37,262 bases of DNA, from NCBI GenBank assembly GCA_036897485.1, contig JAYMTF010000398.1, positions 1 through 37,262 on the forward strand, read 5' to 3'. This stretch comes from Pelargonium nanum (taxonomy: Eukaryota; Streptophyta; Magnoliopsida; Geraniales; Geraniaceae). The stretch's first letter is position 1. Each line of letters opens with the position of its first letter. The position numbers and the translations under genes were made by a program. The notes beneath the pieces are model-generated. The model worked only from the letters and a program-made list of their open reading frames with translations. It was not told where the DNA came from and did no database searches. Of this stretch, positions 32,542 to 37,262 are shown piece after piece.

Positions 32542-34854
32542 ATGCCCATTTCTCTCTTAACCATGAGACTCACAACCCATCACCTCTTTTGGGTCTCTGC
32601 CTCATCCATTGCCATTGTTTCCTTTCTTTTTGCTCTCCACACCTTCCCTCCAATACTGCCTGCTACTGGCATTGAGGACTTGCTGTTTTTCCTTGCACAA
32701 ACTGCCCGCGATGCGCTTGTTGGTCGCGGGAGGCTTGAGAGGATCACATGTGACAAGAAGGAATGGGAGTCTAGGATGCTGTCTTGTTATGACAAGGTTA
32801 TATCTGATTACAATGTGTCTCTTGTTTTGATGGTTGACTCCAATGGTTGTGCCAATTTCAGTAGTGTGCAGAAGGCAGTTGATGCTGTCCCTGACTCCAG
32901 CTTGTCTAGAACCCTCATTGTAATTGATTCTGGTACTTACAGGTTAGTAAATGATATGTGGCATTCTTGGTTTTAGTTACTTATGGTCATTTCGAGTCTT
33001 TACAGTTTTACGTGTTGTTGTGTAGAGTTTGGGTTTCAGTGTCAGTAACATGCGTTAGGGGTTATCTCTTATCTAAGAGATCTTTTAATTTTAATGTTAA
33101 TAGCATGTGTTGGTGATCACTCTGCTCCAGGAGATCCCTGACACTCAACACTATTGACACTATTGAGTGGGGTCTACCTCTGCGGTGGTAGATGGTAAGT
33201 GATATAGTATATGACATTCTTGGTTTCATTAGTTTTCTAACTAACACCATTAGTGGTATTAATTAGTCAATAATGGCAGTTTTGAGGCTTACTGTTTTAT
33301 CTGTTGTTCAAAGTTCGAGTTTAAGTGTCAGTAACATGTGTCGGTTGTTATCTCGTATGTGAGAGATCTCTTTTTTAATAGTATGTGTTGGTGGTCACTC
33401 TGTTTTAAGAGATGTCTGACGCTCAATAATATTGTTGAGTGGGGTCTACATTTACACTGATCCATTTACCAATGTTGCAGGGAGAAGGTGGTGGTAGAGG
33501 CTAACAAGGCCAATTTGATACTTCAAGGTCAGGGCTATCTCAACACATCCATAGCATGGAATGACACTGCAAATTCAAGTGGAGGAACAGTTTACAGCTC
33601 TTCAGTTACCATATTTGCCCCCAACTTCACTGCTTACAACATCAGTTTTGAGGTAATCAATGTTGTTGTTTAGTTACTTTTATAGTACTTGATTAAAAAA
33701 ACAGTTAATATAGTTGGTAACTATTCAATCAAAAAACAAAATAGAACACAGCTCCAGCAGCATCCCCAGGTGATGAGGGAGGTCAGGCATTGGCACTTAG
33801 AATAGCAGGGGACCAAGCAGCATTTTATGGGTGTGGATTCTATGGAGCACAAGACACACTTCATGATGACCATGGGAGACATTTTTTCAAAGAGTGCTTC
33901 ATTCAAGGATCTATTGACTTCATATTTGGAAATGGTAGATCACTTTACGAGGTAATATTCATTTTTTTACTCAAAAGTAACATGAGTAGCGAGTCAGGTC
34001 AAAAAACACCCACATGTTTATCAGACCACTGTTTGCTTATCTGGGATCAGTATTACCGGTCCAAACTAATGATGGCCCGCGGATTGCAACCTATTTTACA
34101 AACTCTAGCTAACAAAATGGGTTGCACGTCGGGCCAAGCCTGTTTGCACTCAAGCTTAAAAGGGTCGGCCGAAATACCCACATGTTTATCAAATCACTGT
34201 CTATCAGACAAGCCTTGGTGTTATTGGGCCGGGCTAATGATGGCCCCAAGCCGCAGTCCATTTTGACAGTTCTAGTTGAGTCTTCCACCCATCAGCTTGT
34301 ATCATGACTTGCAGGAATGTAGGATTAGTTCAATAGCAAAGCAAGTATCAGAAGATGGAGTTAGTGGGTCCATCACAGCTCAAGGGAGGCAATCCAAGGA
34401 AGAGCAAAGTGGGTTTTCATTTGTGAATTGCAGCATAGAAGGAAGTGGAAGAATATGGTTGGGAAGAGCTTGGGGACCTTATGCAACTGTTGTGTTCTCA
34501 AACACTTACATGTCTGATGTTGTTGCTTCTGATGGATGGAATGATTGGAGAGACTCCTCTAGAGATCAGTCTGTGATCAATCCCTTTTTCTTCATAAAAC
34601 ATTTTCCTTTTTGTTACTACATTACTTCTTAACTAATCTACCATAGTGTCCTAAAATTCTTTTGATTAATGATTGTTGTTGTTGATGATGATGTGCATGG
34701 CAGGACTGTTTTGTTTGGAGAATATGAATCCTATGGACCTGGTGCTACCATCACTTCTAGGGTTAGGTATGGGAAGCAGCTAACAAAATCTGAAGCAACA
34801 CCTTATACTGATATTTCATACATTGATGGAAGTGAATGGCTTCTCTTACACTAA
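32542..34854 (+). CDS. Pectinesterase (pectin methylesterase) without PMEI pro-domain, PME15-like
   Basis: Five exons join in frame: 32542-32942, 33481-33652, 33745-33951, 34315-34568 and 34704-34854 (394 aa). The N-terminus has a hydrophobic signal or anchor segment (about residues 13-40) for secretion to the cell wall, where the enzyme removes methyl esters from homogalacturonan. There is no inhibitor-like pro-region. The catalytic set is complete and spaced as in carrot PME: Q205 (GGQALALR), Q227-D228 (GAQDT), D249 (DFIFGN) and the LGRAW arginine (about R311). The exon-4 donor after 34568 is chosen because it restores the conserved SSRDQTV junction. A second in-frame ATG at 32563 is an alternative start. 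The closest relative I recall is Arabidopsis At2g36710 (PME15), a neighbour of the PHD/GNAT gene At2g36720. The stop lies about 180 bp from the convergent UGT stop. Confidence 0.92.
32943..33454 (+). repeat. Tandem duplication, about 250-bp unit, in intron 1 of the pectinesterase
   Basis: Unit 1 (about 32943-33190) and unit 2 (about 33191-33454) share GACATTCTTGGTTT, GTGTCAGTAACATG, GAGAGATCT, GTGTTGGTGGTCACTCTG, TGACGCTCAA and TTGAGTGGGGTCTAC, in the same order. Unit 1 begins at the exon-1 splice donor; unit 2 begins with a donor-like GGTAAGTGATA at about 33192. The copies are diverged but alignable by eye. Confidence 0.8.
34005..34265 (+). repeat. Direct repeat, about 170-bp period, in intron 3 of the pectinesterase
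   Basis: CACCCACATGTTTATCAGAC near 34007 recurs as ACCCACATGTTTATCAAATC near 34177, and CTAATGATGGCCC near 34066 recurs near 34235. The segment is GC-richer than the rest of the intron, with GGGCC/GGCCGG words like those of plant dispersed repeats, so it may be an inserted element with an internal duplication. Confidence 0.7.
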
Positions 34855-35034
34855 AAGAACATTCTTATTTGGAGTGTTTGTTACTTTTTGTTTTTGAATT
34901 TGAGAATTGTGCGAGTGTGAAGTTTTCTTGTACAGTAAATCATCAACAGTACTGTAGATGTATTTTTATTTTTCAAATAATACATGAAGAAACATAAATG
35001 GAGCTGAAGATCCCAATATTGAACTATAGCTTCA

Positions 35035-36728
35035 TCATTTTTCATGACTATTTTGATTGATAATGTCTTGGATCAACAATGACATGTTCAAGTAAGAAGA
35101 TCCACCTTCTTTAATTGCTCCTTTTGCAATCTCCCCAAGCTCTCTTGCTCTTTTTCTCCTCTCTTCTCCTTCCTCTCCCCCACCCATCACATCTTTTATA
35201 GCTCTTTCCACTCTTTCCCTCCTCACCAACACCACTCCCTCCTCATCCCTCCGCTCCATACACTTCTCCGCTCCCACTCCCACGCCGATCTTCAACACTT
35301 GCACGATCAGCTTCTCGTTAAAAAATTGCTCAGCAAACATCGGCCAGGTGATCATTGGCACGCCAGCGCTCACACATTCTAAAGTGGAGTTCCACCCGCA
35401 GTGTGTCAAGAACCCTCCAACCGCAGGGTGCGATAGTATCGCAACCTGCGGGGCCCACCCCCTAATCAAAACTCCTCTCCCTCTAACTCTCTCTTCAAAT
35501 CTCTCTTCTTGGAGCCACTTCTCCAACTCAATAGACAAATTTGCACCTTTGATGACCCAAATGAAGGCATGGTTTGATCCTTCTAGTCCCAAACCAATCT
35601 CCACCAATTGTTGGGTTGAAATGTTGCATAGACTACCAAAACAAACATAAACCACAGACTTAGGTTTCATAGAATCTAGCCACTCCATGCACAAAGACTC
35701 ATCAAGACAAGCTTTATTGCCTTTGTCAATTGCCTTGTAATTGTCACATAAAGAAACGGGTCCAATGCACCAAACCCTCCTCCCAATTTTCTCGTACCCT
35801 TTCACATACTCACTCTCCAACTCCTCGAAGCTATTCACCAACACTCCCTGCGCTGACCTCTCGCCGGACTTAAACTTCTCCGCCATCCCTGTAAAAAGAA
35901 GTTGCAAACTGTGATGAAAATTTGTAAGAGAAAATTTTCCGTAAATCATATTTTACATCACAAACACACGTTTGTTACAAATTTCTATCGCAACCATTTG
36001 TGACAACTCAAACAATGACGTAAATATGTTGTCACAGTTTCGTCACAAATTACATTTTATGATTGAAATTCATAAATTTGTGACAGAAATTTCTATCACA
36101 TATCGCAAGTTTTTTTTTGTAGTGACATACCTCCCTTGTCGCCGGCTCCAATTCTCATCATTTCCGGCACCTGAGACCCCGTGAGCTCGATCTTGTCCGG
36201 GACGTCCGGGACCAAGAACGGCTCGTTTTCCGACCCAACTCCGCTAAACACATTGTGGTGAGCAATGTTGTGAGTGCACAAGAGTGTGAAGCAAGAAACT
36301 CCATGGTACACGTACCTAGGAATCTTGAACTTGGCCGCGAGATCTTCGGTCCAAGGAAAGCAAATGTCCGCAATTATGCAGCTGATCTTAGTTTCTTGCT
36401 CGCCAATCCATCTCTCTAGCGGTTCTTGAAGCATATTACTTGCGTGAAAGAAGCACGGCACGAGGTCCGGCGAGGGGAGGAGGTCCAAGTTTTCGCATCC
36501 GGCAGGGAGGCCGGCTTGTTGGGAAGGGAAGGGAAGGACAATGAAGTGGATTTTGAGGTCGGTGGTGTGGCGGAAACGGGCGGCGTTGAGGGGTGTCATG
36601 AGGACGGAGACGGTGAGGCCGCGGCGGGCGAGGAGTGTGGCCATGTCGGTGAAAGGTATGAGATGGCTTTGGGACATTAGGGGGGCGAGGAGGATGTGAA
36701 GGGGGAGAGTTTTGGGTTGGGAAGCCAT
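35035..36728 (-). CDS. UDP-glycosyltransferase, UGT73 family (group D)
   Basis: Two exons on the reverse strand, 36728-36131 and 35888-35035, join in frame to 483 aa. The start [10 protein letters not shown] is the family-like one; an in-frame ATG 45 bp upstream is less likely. The catalytic His is H22 (LMSQSHLIP) and its partner Asp is D121 (IADICFPW). The PSPG donor-binding box spans about 344-387, from [20 protein letters not shown] to MFAEQ; its final Gln and the internal HCGWNS fit a UDP-glucose user. NSFEELE and the overall sequence place it near UGT73C/D, which glycosylate hormones, flavonoids or terpenoids; the acceptor is not predictable here. UGT73 genes are mostly intronless, so the 242-bp intron, made largely of CACTA sequence, is unusual. 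A TATA-like CTATATATTG lies about 65-70 bp upstream of the start (36791-36800). Confidence 0.93.
35900..36124 (-). mobile_element. CACTA-type element sequence forming the UGT intron
   Basis: On the reverse strand the intron opens GTATGT and then immediately CACTACAAAAAAAAACTTGC (36124 downward), a CACTA terminus. It is followed by repeated subterminal words: GTGATAGAAATTTCTGTCAC, GTCACAAAT, TTGTGACG and TTGCGATAGAAATTTG. Similar GTGATG and ATCACAG words continue nearly to the acceptor CTTTTTACAG at 35889. The opposite terminus (ending in TAGTG) is not recognisable. The left boundary is approximate. Confidence 0.7.
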
Positions 36729-37262
36729 GGGAGGAGCAAAACTTGTGTGTGTGGTGTTGGGATAAAAGGACAAGTGAGATTAAGTAGATCCAATATATAG
36801 TGAAGGGATTTTAACAATGTTTTATTGGCTGAGATTTTAAACTAAATATTACGGCCCTCAAATTTATTGCAGCAGGTATGGATGTTAATTGATGAGATGT
36901 CATCATTTTATTGACCTAGATTAGAGGTGACAATCAACCGGATCAGATTGGATTGGATTGAATTTTTCCAGATTGGACAAAAATCTGCTCATTTTACACT
37001 AAAATGACTGGATTTGTCTAATTCAATCCAGTCGTTTTTTGCAAGAAAAATTTGGTTCGAAATTAATCGGATCATATTTTTTTCATATTGAATTTTAAAT
37101 ATTGGCGGATTCAGATCCAGATTGTCAGCTCTAGCCTGAATTTATAGATAGGGCCAATTCGTTAATAAAAATAGGTAGGGTCATTATTGTCATCTAATCT
37201 AATATATATATATTAAAGAGTAGTCCCTAACTAATTGGACGACACGTGTCATCCCTCAATTT
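36729..37262. other. Upstream region of the UGT gene
   Basis: It contains the UGT promoter (TATA-like at 36791-36800, reverse strand), the MITE at 36922-37133, a short TA run near 37203-37212 and a G-box-like ACACGTGTC near 37244-37251 at the window edge. No other gene is seen. Confidence 0.6.
36922..37133. mobile_element. MITE, probably hAT-type, about 212 bp
   Basis: The left end TAGAGGTGACAATC and the right end GATTGTCAGCTCTA are inverted copies matching at 13 of 14 bases. The flanking 8-mers (ACCTAGAT before, GCCTGAAT after) agree at 5 of 8, weakly consistent with an 8-bp hAT target duplication. The interior is made of GGATTGGATTG/CCAGATTGG-type words and has no ORF. It lies about 190 bp upstream of the UGT start codon. 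Confidence 0.65.

Noticed and set aside
35348-35650. 100-codon plus-strand ORF
   Set aside because: It is antisense to the conserved PSPG-bearing exon of the UGT gene.

Overview
This is a nuclear genomic window from a eudicot plant. Coding exons are broken by AT-rich GT-AG introns. The gene families are plant-specific: NAC, UGT73-type glycosyltransferase, pectinesterase, PHD/GNAT chromatin protein and COMT-like methyltransferase. The spaces between genes hold plant repeats: Stowaway-like MITEs, CACTA ends, hAT-like MITEs and a Copia fossil. The species cannot be named from sequence alone. All exon models were made by eye from splice sites, reading-frame continuity and remembered family motifs.

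Layout: (1) 1-149, minus: first exon of a NAC transcription factor, cut by the window edge, divergent from (2) 996-3710, plus: a COMT-like methyltransferase most like nicotinate N-methyltransferase, 356 aa in 4 exons. (3) 5100-10886, plus: an NT-C2 (EEIG1/EHBP1-type) plus long coiled-coil protein, about 1110 aa in 9 exons. (4) About 13035-13600, plus: a candidate noncoding RNA gene of the IPS1/At4/Mt4/TPSI1 type. It carries a miR399 target-mimic site at 13268-13292, with a P1BS (PHR1 site) about 190 bp upstream of the predicted start. (5) 15727-19074, plus: a GT90 (CAP10/DUF821, rumi-like) type II membrane glycosyltransferase, 499 aa in 6 exons. (6) 22523-31389, plus: a PHD-finger/GNAT/TDBD nuclear protein, 933 aa in 21 exons, with a run of four related exons and a Copia fossil in one intron. 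(7) 32542-34854, plus: a pectinesterase without a PMEI pro-domain, 394 aa in 5 exons. (8) 35035-36728, minus: a UGT73-type glucosyltransferase, 483 aa in 2 exons, whose single intron is largely CACTA-transposon terminal sequence.

The genes do not form a pathway. The order methyltransferase - PHD/GNAT - pectinesterase - UGT73 recalls two Arabidopsis segments (At3g53140-At3g53160 and At2g36710-At2g36800, loci quoted from memory). The window may therefore keep an arrangement that has been split between duplicated segments in Arabidopsis.

The most notable signal is the miR399 mimic locus. It has no convincing protein-coding ORF, contains two strong GC-rich hairpins, and carries a mimic site whose bulge falls between miR399 positions 10 and 11, the arrangement that blocks cleavage and sequesters the miRNA in phosphate-starved plants.
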